From an uncultured Clostridia bacterium (GTDB taxonomy: Bacteria > Bacillota > Clostridia > Christensenellales > CALVMC01): a DNA stretch of 64,000 nucleotides. Numbering within the stretch: the first letter of the stretch is position 1; each line of letters starts with the position of its first letter. The position numbers and the translations under genes were made by a program. This document shows, piece by piece, positions 18,263 through 28,490 of this stretch. The stretch covers positions 91,926 to 155,925 of the forward strand of contig CALVMC010000003.1 of NCBI GenBank assembly GCA_944342015.1. The letters run 5' to 3'. Under the pieces are notes generated by a model. That model searched no databases. It was not told the DNA's origin and worked only from the letters and a program-made list of their open reading frames with translations.

Positions 18263-19582
18263 TCACAATAAATATAAATTTTTACGGTTTTTAACCGCTT
18301 TCATAGCGTTCTTCGTATCGAACACTGCTTTTGCATTTTTTGCTACCATTTCGTAATCGACTTTTGTATGAGCGGTTGTAACTATTACTATATCGTATTT
18401 TTTTACTGTTTCATCCGATATGTTTTTAAGTCCTTTAATGATTTTTCCGCTGTGTTTATACTCTAAAATATACGGGTCGTAGTAATCTACCTGTGCGCCT
18501 TTATTTCTCAGAATTTCGCCGACTACTATTGCGGGACTTTCCCTGTAATCGTCTATATCCTGTTTGTAGGCAACTCCAAGCTGTAATACTTTTGCGCCCT
18601 TTAAAGATTTTTCGAAAGAATTTAAAATTTCTGCCGTTCTGTCTACTGTATATTCGGGCATTTTATCGTTAATCATCATAGAAGATTCTATCATGGAAGT
18701 ATGAAATCCGAACTCTCTTGCCTTCCACGAAAGATAATACGGATCGAGCGGTATACAGTGACCGCCAAGACCGGGTCCCGGATAGAAAGCCTGAAAGCCG
18801 TAAGGCTTCGACTTTGCCGCATCTATTACTTCCCATATACTAATTTTCATTTTATGGCAAAGCTGAGCAAGTTCGTTAACTAAGCCAATATTTATATTGC
18901 GGTAGGTATTTTCAAGGATTTTTTCCATTTCCGCAACGGCAGGACTCGAAACTTCGTAAACATCGCTTGAAAGCACCGCTCTGTACATTGCCGCAATAAC
19001 TTCCCTTGCGTCGTCTCCTATGGCTCCGACTACTTTCGGGGTATTTTTGGTCTTATAAATAAGGTTGCCGGGATCCACCCTTTCAGGACTGAACCCGAGA
19101 TAAAAATCCTTTCCGCAAACAAGACCGCTTCCTTCTTCGAGTATCGGTTTTAAAAGTTCTTCGGTAGTTCCGGGATATGTGGTCGATTCGAGTACTACCA
19201 TAGTACCTTTTTTAAGATATTTGGATACTGCAACAGCGCTGTCACGAACATAACTGATATCGGGTTGCTGATGAATATCGAGTGGCGTCGGAACGCAAAT
19301 TGCGATAAAATCAACTTCTTTAATAAAAGAAAAATCGGAAGTCGCTTTAAGCATTCCGCTTTTAACTATTTCCGCAAGGTCTTCGTTTACCACATCGCCT
19401 ATGTAATTTTGTCCCTTATTTACCATATCGACTTTTTGAGCCTGTACATCGAAGCCGGTGGTTTTAAAACCTGCTTTGGCTTTTTCCACCGCCAAAGGAA
19501 GTCCTACATATCCTAAGCCGACAACGCCGACTTTTATAGTCTTATTTTGAATTTTTTCTAAAAGTTCGTTTTTCAGTCCCAT
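18263..19582 (-). CDS. UDP-N-acetylglucosamine 6-dehydrogenase, WbpA-like
   Basis: A 439-residue nucleotide-sugar dehydrogenase. The N-terminal NAD site is VGVVGLGYVGLPLA (about 18-31), the catalytic cysteine lies in PGLGGHCIPLDPYYL, and the C-terminal UDP-binding domain begins near 325 with VLQLGVAYKQDIDDYRESPA. The latter, together with the sister genes, points to the UDP-GlcNAc/UDP-ManNAc dehydrogenase subgroup rather than UDP-glucose dehydrogenases. It should yield UDP-GlcNAcA for the following C3 oxidation. Confidence 0.88.
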   Translation of the reverse strand: MGLKNELLEKIQNKTIKVGVVGLGYVGLPLAVEKAKAGFKTTGFDVQAQKVDMVNKGQNYIGDVVNEDLAEIVKSGMLKATSDFSFIKEVDFIAICVPTPLDIHQQPDISYVRDSAVAVSKYLKKGTMVVLESTTYPGTTEELLKPILEEGSGLVCGKDFYLGFSPERVDPGNLIYKTKNTPKVVGAIGDDAREVIAAMYRAVLSSDVYEVSSPAVAEMEKILENTYRNINIGLVNELAQLCHKMKISIWEVIDAAKSKPYGFQAFYPGPGLGGHCIPLDPYYLSWKAREFGFHTSMIESSMMINDKMPEYTVDRTAEILNSFEKSLKGAKVLQLGVAYKQDIDDYRESPAIVVGEILRNKGAQVDYYDPYILEYKHSGKIIKGLKNISDETVKKYDIVIVTTAHTKVDYEMVAKNAKAVFDTKNAMKAVKNRKNLYLL

Positions 19583-20151
19583 TATTCTCTTACGACTACT
19601 CCTTCGCTTGATTTATATTTTTTACCGCATTTACATTCTGCGTAATTCTTATTGAAAGTTAATTTTTCTCCGCATTCGCAAACATAACCTTTTACTGACG
19701 CCGGATTTCCGTATACAACCGCATAATCGGGCACATTCTTCGTAACGACGCTGCCTGCTCCGATTAAAGCATATTTTCCTATCTCGTTCCCGCAGATTAT
19801 TGTACTGTTTGCTCCTACGCTCGCTCCTTCTTTTAAAAGTGTTTTTCTGTATTCGTTTTTCCTGTTTACTGCGCTTCTCGGATTAATTACATTGGTAAAA
19901 ACACAACTAGGCCCTAAAAACACATTATCTTCGCAAACGACTCCGTCATAAAGAGAAACATTATTTTGTATCTTCACATTTTTGCCGAGTCTCACACCTG
20001 AGGCTATAAAAACATTTTGCCCTATGTTGCAATTTTCGCCTATTGCGCAATCTTTCATGATATGACAAAAATGCCATATCTTACTTCCTTTCCCGATAAC
20101 GCAAGGCTTGTCTATAAAACTTGATTTGTGAACAAAATATTCTTTTTTCAT
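19582..20151 (-). CDS. UDP-amino-sugar N-acetyltransferase, WbpD-like
   Basis: A 189-residue left-handed beta-helix acyltransferase. Hexapeptide repeats run from about residue 17 to 145 (for example IGENCNIGQNVFIASGVRLG). The loop with FTNVINPRSAV is typical of WbpD/WlbB enzymes, which acetylate the 3-amino group of UDP-GlcNAc3NA. A short cysteine-rich tail (CECGEKL, then CKCGKKY) may bind zinc and is often present in this subgroup. Its start codon overlaps the preceding region closely, with a 1-base overlap to the dehydrogenase. Confidence 0.85.
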   Translation of the reverse strand: MKKEYFVHKSSFIDKPCVIGKGSKIWHFCHIMKDCAIGENCNIGQNVFIASGVRLGKNVKIQNNVSLYDGVVCEDNVFLGPSCVFTNVINPRSAVNRKNEYRKTLLKEGASVGANSTIICGNEIGKYALIGAGSVVTKNVPDYAVVYGNPASVKGYVCECGEKLTFNKNYAECKCGKKYKSSEGVVVRE

Positions 20152-20152
20152 A

Positions 20153-22570
20153 TCAGTCTTTTTTATTTATATTATAAAAAGCGTTTGCGATTTTGTCAAC
20201 ATCGCTCTTTTTAAGATAGGGGTGCATCGGTATACTGAAAACAGTTTTACAAAGTTTAGTAGAGACTTCAAGTTCTTCTTCTTTAAAAGGTGTATTTTTA
20301 AAAGCTGTTTGCAAATGCATAGGTATAGGATAGTAAATCATAGCGGGAATTTTCTGTTCTTTTAACTTTGCTATTATTTCCTTCCTTTGCTCTTCGGTTT
20401 CTGCAATCAAAGTAAACTGGGCAAAACTGCTTGTAAACCCTTCCGGAATAACGGGCACTTTGAATTTCCCGTTCAGCTTTTCAGAATACATTTTTGCTAT
20501 TTCCTGTCTTTTTTGAAGTTCGTATTTTTTAAATGCTTCAAGCTTAACTTTAAGAACCGCAGCCTGAACTGTATCGAGCCTTGAATTGTAACCGATTCTT
20601 ACATTATCGTATTTAAAACCACCTTTGCCGTGGACTGCAAGAGAAGAGGCAAGTTTATAGTATTCCTCGCTGTCTGTAAATATCGCTCCGCCGTCACCGT
20701 AACATCCGAGCGGTTTTGCCGGGAAAAAGGAAGTTGTGGAAATATCCCCGAAAGAACAAGCTCTTTTGCCGTTTATCGCTCCTCCGAAGCCTTGCGCTCC
20801 GTCTTCGATTATTTTAAGAGAGTACTTTTCGGCTACCTTTTTTATTTCAGGATAATTTGCGGGAAGTCCGAAAAGATCTACGGTAATTACACATTTGGGT
20901 TTTAATTTTCCTTCATTGATAACTCTTTTTATTGCGTTATCGAGTTTTTCGGGATCGATATTAAAAGTTCTTTCGTCAACATCTACAAAGATACATTCAG
21001 CACCTTCGAGAGCCGGCGTTTCCGCCGTCGCAAAAAAGGTAAAATCGGGAACGAAAACAGCGTCTCCCTTTCCTACTTCCAAGCACCTTAATGCTATGGT
21101 AAGTGCGTCGGTACCGTTTGCGCAAGTTACACAGTATTTACTTCCCACATATTCGCATAAACTTGAAGTAAGTTCTTTAACTTCCTTTCCGCTTATAAAA
21201 TCCCCTCTTTTAAGTACCTTTTTTATGCCTTTATCTATATCGCTTTTTAAAAACTTATATTGTTTTTTCAAATCAATAAATTCCATAGTTTTTCCGCCTT
21301 CTTTTTTGTTTTTACAAGAGCAAGCATAATTTATGACTTGTTCGAATTTATCTGTTAACTTTTCAAAATCAAAGTCTTTTGCTCCGTTTTGTGCGTTTAT
21401 ACACATTTGGTTATATTCGTTTTTATCCATATCGTAAAATTTTTGAATTGCGTCAGCCACGCATTCAGGCGTTTGATTTTCAAGAGACATTCCGCATTTA
21501 TATTTTTCGATATAATCATAATTTACTTTAAGAGTAGACAAAATAGGTTTTCCTGCATTCATATAATCGAATAATTTATTCCAGCTTGTTCCGTATTTCG
21601 ATATTCCTGTCTGTCTTACGGTAACGATATTCAAATCCGCTTTCGATAAAATATAAGGAATATACTTTTTATCTATTCTTCCTTTAAAAACAATATTCTT
21701 CAAATTATTGTCGGCGCATTTCTTTTCCAATTCTTCTTTTTGAGTTCCGTCGCCGTAAATTAAAAATTTTATTTTATCATTATTTCTTTTATACAACTCT
21801 TTTGCTGTATCGACAAGCAATCCTACATCATTAACTTCCCTTATCGAACCCGTGTAAACTACTTTAAATTTATCGCTGCTTAAATCCTCGTCTTCTATCG
21901 TAAACTCTTTCTTTTGTTTTTCTTGAAGTGCGGTATCTATTCCGTTATTGATATTAAAAATTTTATCGAGATTCACTTTGTTCTGCCATTTTTTATCTAT
22001 TATGTATTGCCTGCCGCCCTCCATAGTATATACCAAAGCCGAAGCCCTTTTATATATTAACTTTTCGAGAAAATAAAGCCCTTTTATAACGGGATTATTT
22101 TCCGATATGTTTTTATATTCGACAATGGATAACGGCCATAAATCTCTTACTTCCACAACGCAAGGAACTTTCATTTTTCTTGCTAGTATCTCCGCTTGCC
22201 ATGCGGTGAATAAATCAGGAGTGGAAGTATAAATTATATCGGGTTTTTCTTTTTTATATGCTTTCTTTATTTTTCTGATACTGAAAGCAAACCCGAGCAT
22301 ATTTTTTATTCTGCCTAAGCCGTTCCCTTTATATTGCGAAGATTTAATATATGTATAAGTTAAACCGTCTGCGTCCGCTTCTTTGAAAAGACATTTTGCA
22401 TCGTCTTTTATAATATTAATATCGGTATTATGAATTGCGGAAGATGTGAAAACTCTGACATTATATCCTTTCTCTATCAGTTTTTTAGTAAAAAAATAAT
22501 GTCTGCAAAGTCCGCCCTGGGACGGCGTAAGAGCATAGTGATTTATTATCCAAACGGTTTTCTTACTCAT
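20153..22570 (-). CDS. Fusion: GT4 glycosyltransferase + WbpE-like aminotransferase
   Basis: A single 805-codon frame with two full domains. Residues 1-420 form a GT4-like glycosyltransferase (INHYALTPSQGGLCRHYFF, donor-domain VVYTGSIREVNDVGLLVD). Residues 429-805 are a complete DegT/DnrJ/EryC1 PLP enzyme of the WbpE type (start MEFIDLKKQYKFLKSDID; PLP-lysine in FFPAKPLGCYGDGG), expected to transaminate the 3-keto sugar. The joint is short and Lys-rich. An ATG at 21284..21286 begins the second domain and is preceded by AGAAGGCGG, a perfect ribosome site, so the aminotransferase may also be made on its own. In relatives these are separate genes; a lost stop codon or sequencing error cannot be excluded. 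Confidence 0.88.
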   Translation of the reverse strand: MSKKTVWIINHYALTPSQGGLCRHYFFTKKLIEKGYNVRVFTSSAIHNTDINIIKDDAKCLFKEADADGLTYTYIKSSQYKGNGLGRIKNMLGFAFSIRKIKKAYKKEKPDIIYTSTPDLFTAWQAEILARKMKVPCVVEVRDLWPLSIVEYKNISENNPVIKGLYFLEKLIYKRASALVYTMEGGRQYIIDKKWQNKVNLDKIFNINNGIDTALQEKQKKEFTIEDEDLSSDKFKVVYTGSIREVNDVGLLVDTAKELYKRNNDKIKFLIYGDGTQKEELEKKCADNNLKNIVFKGRIDKKYIPYILSKADLNIVTVRQTGISKYGTSWNKLFDYMNAGKPILSTLKVNYDYIEKYKCGMSLENQTPECVADAIQKFYDMDKNEYNQMCINAQNGAKDFDFEKLTDKFEQVINYACSCKNKKEGGKTMEFIDLKKQYKFLKSDIDKGIKKVLKRGDFISGKEVKELTSSLCEYVGSKYCVTCANGTDALTIALRCLEVGKGDAVFVPDFTFFATAETPALEGAECIFVDVDERTFNIDPEKLDNAIKRVINEGKLKPKCVITVDLFGLPANYPEIKKVAEKYSLKIIEDGAQGFGGAINGKRACSFGDISTTSFFPAKPLGCYGDGGAIFTDSEEYYKLASSLAVHGKGGFKYDNVRIGYNSRLDTVQAAVLKVKLEAFKKYELQKRQEIAKMYSEKLNGKFKVPVIPEGFTSSFAQFTLIAETEEQRKEIIAKLKEQKIPAMIYYPIPMHLQTAFKNTPFKEEELEVSTKLCKTVFSIPMHPYLKKSDVDKIANAFYNINKKD

Positions 22571-23378
22571 TATTATTCTCCGATATTGTTGTAACTTCTG
22601 TTTTTTTTATCTCGTTATCATTTGACTTTTTAGCACTTTTTATATTTTTGATTTTTAAAACAATAGTTTTATAATATTCTTTTCTTGATTTTTTATTTGA
22701 TATTATTTCTTTTGAAAAACCTACTTTTTCATTATATTCATTTTCCGTTATATCGCCTTTTCTTAAAAGATAGTCTCCGTAATCTTCGGAAGTCTCCATG
22801 CCCTCTGTTGCAATATCTTCGCTTTTAAGAACTTTTCCTACCGTTTTAAAAATGATTTTTATATCGGTTGCAAATTTTACTGAATTTACATATTCTATAT
22901 CGAAAGCAAATCTTTCTTCCCATAAAATATTGTTTCTGCCGTTAACCTGTGCGCTGCCTGTAAGTCCCGGTCTTACGCTTTGCCTTAAAATAACGCTGTC
23001 ATCGAAAAAAACCATATCTTTAACAAGCTGGGGACGTGGTCCTACTATGCTCATCTGTCCTAACAAAATATTAAATAATTCGGGAAGTTCATCGATTGAA
23101 AGACTGCGAAGTTTTTTCCCGAAGCCCGTCATTCTTTTTTCGTCGGGAAGAAGATTACCGTCCTTGTCTTTTGCGTTAGTCATAGTACGGTATTTTATGA
23201 GTTTAAATATTTTTCCGTTTTTGCCGGGTCTTTTCTGAACAAAGAAAGGATTACCTCTCATTGCTATTGCAACTATGGGCGTAAAAATAAGAAAAAAAGG
23301 ACTTAAAATAATAATCCCTAAACAGCTTAAAATAAAATCAAATAACGGTTTAAAAAAATTTTTATACATTGTTTTCAC
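22563..23378 (-). CDS. Initiating sugar-1-phosphate transferase (PglC/TuaA-like)
   Basis: A 271-residue monotopic phosphoglycosyltransferase that starts the repeat unit by moving a sugar phosphate to undecaprenyl phosphate. An N-terminal re-entrant helix (about 10-35) precedes KLIKYRTM, the catalytic Asp-Glu pair in LSIDELPELFNIL, the SIVGPRPQ motif and RPGLTGSAQVNGRN. The core ends near 190; a charged tail of some 75 residues, Lys- and Glu-rich, is longer than usual for PglC, similar in style to the tail on the flippase of this operon. Confidence 0.9.
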   Translation of the reverse strand: MKTMYKNFFKPLFDFILSCLGIIILSPFFLIFTPIVAIAMRGNPFFVQKRPGKNGKIFKLIKYRTMTNAKDKDGNLLPDEKRMTGFGKKLRSLSIDELPELFNILLGQMSIVGPRPQLVKDMVFFDDSVILRQSVRPGLTGSAQVNGRNNILWEERFAFDIEYVNSVKFATDIKIIFKTVGKVLKSEDIATEGMETSEDYGDYLLRKGDITENEYNEKVGFSKEIISNKKSRKEYYKTIVLKIKNIKSAKKSNDNEIKKTEVTTISENNNE

Positions 23379-24229
23379 TCTTTTTGAGATTGTTTGCTGT
23401 ATTCATCTAATTTTAATAAACTTCCGATATTATATAGCAATTTATTTTTCGAATTAATGAATATAGACTTAAAAGGTTTAAGTATAGCCAATGTAATTTT
23501 AATATACCACTTATATACCATTTTCATTTTACAATAAACTAGTCTAAATTCAAAATTTTTACATAAAAATTTTTGATAATTTGTTATATGTTTAATATTC
23601 CTTGCTCCATCACTTATATAAATTAAATGTTTACTATCCATAAAATATTTTAATATTCCGTCAATAATTGCACAAGAAGAATTTCTTTTATAAGTTAATG
23701 GATCTATGCTGACTACATTTAACAATATTCCCCCATTACCGACATCGGTTATTATTGAGTAGCCATTAAGCATATTTGAATCTTTGTCGAATAGTCCAAA
23801 AAAAATATTATTTTCATTTAATTTGCTTTTTACATATTCCAATTTGTCATCACTAAGTTTTGTCCTGTAAGATGCGGGATATTCTTGAAATTTTTTAGAA
23901 TCTATTTCATAAATTTCATTAACATAATTTAACGGATCGAATATTTTGATATCGAAAAATTTTCTTCCTTTATTTATTTCGTATCGAGTTTTCGAATTTA
24001 ATAAGTTTATGTCATATATATCATCTTTTATGCAATACCACCATGAAGTTTCATTACCGCAATCATAATCATAAATATATTGACCAAACAATGCTTTGCT
24101 TTTTTTAAATTTTTTTTTAAATTCGCTCTCATAAGGTAAAATATGCGGAGCCTCATTTACCAACATACAATGTTGGTAAATTCGTGTTTTGAAATTTTCT
24201 GTTTTTAATTGATTATATTTACAAAACAT
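23375..24229 (-). CDS. Uncharacterised protein, possible GNAT/FemAB-fold acyltransferase
   Basis: A 284-residue soluble protein that I do not recognise with certainty. The middle part (about 80-215) has the strand-helix order of an N-acyltransferase, with KTRYEINKGRKFF, then FFGLFDKDSNMLNGYSII and a strand-rich GGILLNVVSIDPLTYKRN; these recall FemAB or GNAT enzymes that act on sugar amines or peptides. The C-terminal 60 residues are basic and hydrophobic. Located between the initiating transferase (4-base overlap) and an aminotransferase, it may acylate an amino sugar. Confidence 0.5.
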   Translation of the reverse strand: MFCKYNQLKTENFKTRIYQHCMLVNEAPHILPYESEFKKKFKKSKALFGQYIYDYDCGNETSWWYCIKDDIYDINLLNSKTRYEINKGRKFFDIKIFDPLNYVNEIYEIDSKKFQEYPASYRTKLSDDKLEYVKSKLNENNIFFGLFDKDSNMLNGYSIITDVGNGGILLNVVSIDPLTYKRNSSCAIIDGILKYFMDSKHLIYISDGARNIKHITNYQKFLCKNFEFRLVYCKMKMVYKWYIKITLAILKPFKSIFINSKNKLLYNIGSLLKLDEYSKQSQKE

Positions 24230-25366
24230 TTAAATTCCTTTTTCCGATAAGATTACTTTATTAACTACATTACTTACACATTCTACTTGACCTTCCGTCA
24301 TTTTTGTATCACTTGGAAGACAAACGCTTTTGTTAAAAATAGTTTCACTTATACTCCCGTTTTTTGCCGATGTAAAAAATTCGCAATTTCTGAATATTGG
24401 TTGTAAATGCATAGGTTTCCATGCTGGTCTGCTTTCTACATCATTTTTTTGCAATTCATTGATTATATCCATAAAATTTACTTTGCATTTATCATTTAAT
24501 TTTATAACAGTTAACCAATTATTAGGATCAGAATCTTTAGATTCTGGCATGAAAGTTATATATTTATTATCTTTAAAAAATTTTTTGTATAGTTTATTAA
24601 TATTTTTTTTCTGTTTAACCCTTTCTTCAATAACTTCTAATTGCCCTCTTCCGATTCCTGCACAAATATTGCTTAAACGATAATTATAGCCGACTTCTTT
24701 ATGTTCGTACCAAGGAAACGGCTCTCGAGATTGCGTTGCCCAAAATAAAACTTTTTGTTTTATTTCTTCATTATCGCACATTAACATGCCGCCACCGCTT
24801 GTCGTGATAATTTTATTCCCGTTAAAAGAAAAAATTGATATGTCCCCAAAATTTCCAGTTTGTTTATTCAAATATTTTGAGCCTAAACTTTCTGCAGAAT
24901 CTTCTAAAACAGGAGTGTTATGTTCCTTTGCTATTTTTAATATTTCTTTATAATTAGCCGGTGCTCCATATAAATTTACTGTTATCAAAGCTTTCGGAAA
25001 CGGATATTTTTTATAAGCTTTTTTTAAAGCTTCGGGATCCATATTCCAAGTTTCATTATCGCTATCTATAAATACAGGTCTTGCTCCTAAATAGAGAACC
25101 GGATTGCAACTTCCGCTAAATGTAAAAGAAGAACAGAATACTATATCATCTTCTTTTACTCCTAAAATTTTTAAGCCCATGTGAATTGCCGCTGTACCGC
25201 TCGATAAAGCAACCGCACTAGTTCTTCCTATGAATTGACACATTTCTTTTTCAAACATCGTAACATTGTTTCCTAATGGTGCAATCCAATTTGTATCAAA
25301 TGCTTCGTGAATATATTTCATTTCATTACCACTCATATGTGGCGAACTTAAATAAATTTTAGCCAT
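24230..25366 (-). CDS. DegT/DnrJ/EryC1 aminotransferase (PglE/PseC-like)
   Basis: A 378-residue PLP-dependent sugar aminotransferase. The opening LSSPHMSGNEMKYIHEAFDT, ALSSGTAAIHMGL near 57 and the PLP-lysine in FSFNGNKIITTSGGG near 185 match enzymes that transaminate UDP-4-keto sugars. No 4,6-dehydratase is found in the window, so its keto-sugar substrate must be produced elsewhere. First gene of the polysaccharide operon; the following GNAT-like gene starts 1 base after the stop, in line with an aminotransferase/acyltransferase pair. Confidence 0.87.
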   Translation of the reverse strand: MAKIYLSSPHMSGNEMKYIHEAFDTNWIAPLGNNVTMFEKEMCQFIGRTSAVALSSGTAAIHMGLKILGVKEDDIVFCSSFTFSGSCNPVLYLGARPVFIDSDNETWNMDPEALKKAYKKYPFPKALITVNLYGAPANYKEILKIAKEHNTPVLEDSAESLGSKYLNKQTGNFGDISIFSFNGNKIITTSGGGMLMCDNEEIKQKVLFWATQSREPFPWYEHKEVGYNYRLSNICAGIGRGQLEVIEERVKQKKNINKLYKKFFKDNKYITFMPESKDSDPNNWLTVIKLNDKCKVNFMDIINELQKNDVESRPAWKPMHLQPIFRNCEFFTSAKNGSISETIFNKSVCLPSDTKMTEGQVECVSNVVNKVILSEKGI

Positions 25367-25386
25367 ATTAATCCTATATTTTAAAC

Positions 25387-25415
25387 ATTATAACACAATA
25401 AAAAAAGTCAGTCAA
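25387..25415 (-). promoter_or_regulatory. Strong promoter of the polysaccharide operon
   Basis: On the minus strand TTGACT (25410..25415), 17-base spacer, TATAAT (25387..25392). The transcript should start near 25380, close to the start codon at 25366. No other strong promoter is apparent within the 12 tightly spaced genes that follow. Confidence 0.8.
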
Positions 25416-25431
25416 TTGTGAAAGGAAAACA

Positions 25432-25457
25432 AAAAGGACCGCTGTTGCGGTCCTTTT
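25432..25457 (-). terminator. Terminator of the collagen-like gene
   Basis: An 11-bp stem (AAAAGGACCGC with GCGGTCCTTTT), 4-base loop, T-run on the minus strand. It insulates the next promoter. Confidence 0.9.
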
Positions 25458-25471
25458 CAAAAAAGTTGTTT

Positions 25472-26578
<1,107 letters not shown>

Positions 26579-26671
26579 TTTTTTCTCCTTTAAATTGAAT
26601 ATATTAATAGGAAACCATCTATCCCTATATTCAGCATATTAAATTTTTTTAAAATTTGTTAATGAAATAAA

Positions 26672-26693
26672 AAAATACCGTGAAAACGGTATT
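26672..26693 (-). terminator. Terminator of the adhesin-independent dut operon
   Basis: AATACCGT/ACGGTATT stem with a 4-base loop and a T-run on the minus strand, 60 bases after the dUTPase stop codon. It ends the transcript of the two-component/alcohol-dehydrogenase/dut genes. Confidence 0.8.
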
Positions 26694-26752
26694 ATTTAAA
26701 TTTAAGTATAATTAAAATATTTTAATAATTTATTTAAGATTATTTAAACTTA

Positions 26753-27268
26753 TTATATTTTAAACTTACCGGTACTTCCGAATCCGCCGTTTCTTATACC
26801 GGAAGCGCTGTCGGACTCCGTAATTCCGAAAGGAATAAAAACTCCCTGTACAAAAGCTTCAGAGCAATTTATATTTAGAATTTTATCCGATTCGTTTGTG
26901 ATTTTTATTATAATGTGTCCTTCGTTATCGCTGTTAAAGTAATCGGAATCGATAATGCCGACAGTGTTATCTAACTTCAATTTAAATTTATTGCCTAACC
27001 CGCTTTTAGGAAAACAAGCAAGAAACCAACCTTCTTGAATAAAAGCTCTTACTCCGGTAAAAATTTTTATACTTTCGCAAGGATTCAAAGTAAATTCGTA
27101 TGGAGCAAAAAAATCGTACCCGCAAGAACCTTTTGTGGCACGAACAGGAAGTATTATATTTTTATAAAACTCCTTTATTTTTTCCACGTCAAAAGAATTG
27201 TCGTATTCTGATAAATCTTTTACGAATATATTTTCCGAAACCTTTAAAAACTCAGCTATTCTTCTCAA
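26753..27268 (-). CDS. dut: dUTP diphosphatase
   Basis: A 171-residue trimeric-type dUTPase, which hydrolyses dUTP to dUMP and supplies the ThyX reaction. All five family motifs can be read: KGSCGYDFFAP (1), PKSGLG (2), VGIIDSDYF (3, with the catalytic Asp), AFVQGVFIP (4) and RNGGFGSTG (5). It overlaps the alcohol dehydrogenase gene by 17 bases, so translation is coupled. About 20 residues longer at the N-terminus than the shortest bacterial forms. Confidence 0.93.
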   Translation of the reverse strand: MRRIAEFLKVSENIFVKDLSEYDNSFDVEKIKEFYKNIILPVRATKGSCGYDFFAPYEFTLNPCESIKIFTGVRAFIQEGWFLACFPKSGLGNKFKLKLDNTVGIIDSDYFNSDNEGHIIIKITNESDKILNINCSEAFVQGVFIPFGITESDSASGIRNGGFGSTGKFKI

Positions 27269-28472
27269 AGCCTGCCTCCTTGAAGTTAAGTTTATTAAAA
27301 ATATCGAGATAATCTTTTTTGGAAAAGATTACGGGCGACGGATATAAAGGATTGGATTCTTGGAAAGCGTGAGCTGCCATTTGTTTAAACTCGCTTTCGT
27401 TCAGTTTGAACTTATCTTCTATATCGAGCTTGAAGTTCAGTTCTTCAATATACTGAATAAATTTTTCGGCTTTGATATCCGGCAAGGCTGATTTTTCGGC
27501 AAGGGAAATGTAATCGGCAATTTCTGAAAGTTTCTGATAAGCCTTAGCGCCGTATTTTCTGAGAACCAAGGGAAGAGTTGCAGCGCAGGCAACACCGTGC
27601 GGAACTGAGGCAAAGCCTCCTACCGAATGGGCGGCAGCATGAACCGGTCCTACATAAGCCCGTGTAAAAGCCAGACCTGCATAGAAAGAAGCGTAAAGCA
27701 TGTTTTTATAATTATCATCGGTAGCCTCCCCGTTATAAACAGATAAAAGATTTTCAGAAATCAATTTAATGGATTTTAGGGCGCACTCGTCTGTAAAAGG
27801 GGTACCGCTTTTACCTATATAAGCTTCAACGGCATGAGTTAAAGCGTCCATTCCGGAAGAAGCTGTAATTCTTTGGGAAAGATTAGAAATGAGTCTGAAA
27901 TCCAAAAGCGCATAAGACGGAATAAGAGCGGTATCGATAATACTGTACTTGTCTTTGTTTTTTCTGTTGATTATCACGGAAGCCGCAGTGGCTTCGCTGC
28001 CTGTCCCTGCGGTTGTGGGAACGGCGATAAATAAAGGAAGTTTTTTTCTGACTTTCAGAATGCCTCTGAGATTTTTAATATCCTTACCCGTAGCTGCAAC
28101 TGCCATAATGGCTTTTGCGCAGTCTATAACGGAACCGCCGCCTATGGCGATAACCGACTTGCAATTTTTCTCCTTAAAAAATTTTGCTCCTTTTTCGACA
28201 AGGACGGTATCGGGGTCGGAAGTGGTTTCGCAAAAAGTCTCGAAAGGGATTTTTTTATCGTGCAGCTGAGAAATAAGTTCGTTAAAAAAAGGTTGTTGGC
28301 TGACGGTTTTTCCGGAAACGATTAAAACCGGGAAAGCATTCTTTTCTTTTAATATCTCGGTAGCGTCCTGAAAATTGTTTAAAATCTGAGGCTTCGGCCA
28401 TTTAATACATTTTGCTAAAATTTTTAAAAAAAACTGATATGTTCTGCAATAAGCTTTAAAAAAACAATTCAT
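27252..28472 (-). CDS. Iron-containing alcohol dehydrogenase
   Basis: A 406-residue group III (iron-dependent) dehydrogenase. The nucleotide site is AIGGGSVIDCAKA (about 109-121), followed by PTTAGTGSEATAASV. Metal ligands are in SGMDALTHAVEAY, GPVHAAAHSVGG and VPHGVACAATLPL. It reduces aldehydes, such as butanal or lactaldehyde, to alcohols with NAD(P)H; the substrate cannot be told from sequence. The gene ends inside dut. It may be cotranscribed with the upstream two-component genes (18-base gap). Confidence 0.88.
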   Translation of the reverse strand: MNCFFKAYCRTYQFFLKILAKCIKWPKPQILNNFQDATEILKEKNAFPVLIVSGKTVSQQPFFNELISQLHDKKIPFETFCETTSDPDTVLVEKGAKFFKEKNCKSVIAIGGGSVIDCAKAIMAVAATGKDIKNLRGILKVRKKLPLFIAVPTTAGTGSEATAASVIINRKNKDKYSIIDTALIPSYALLDFRLISNLSQRITASSGMDALTHAVEAYIGKSGTPFTDECALKSIKLISENLLSVYNGEATDDNYKNMLYASFYAGLAFTRAYVGPVHAAAHSVGGFASVPHGVACAATLPLVLRKYGAKAYQKLSEIADYISLAEKSALPDIKAEKFIQYIEELNFKLDIEDKFKLNESEFKQMAAHAFQESNPLYPSPVIFSKKDYLDIFNKLNFKEAGFEKNS

Positions 28473-28490
28473 AACTTCCCCACCCTTGAA

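Noticed and set aside
23375..25366. A complete Campylobacter-type bacillosamine (PglF/E/D) module
   Set aside because: An aminotransferase and a possible acyltransferase are present, but no 4,6-dehydratase, and the acyltransferase is not a PglD-type beta helix.
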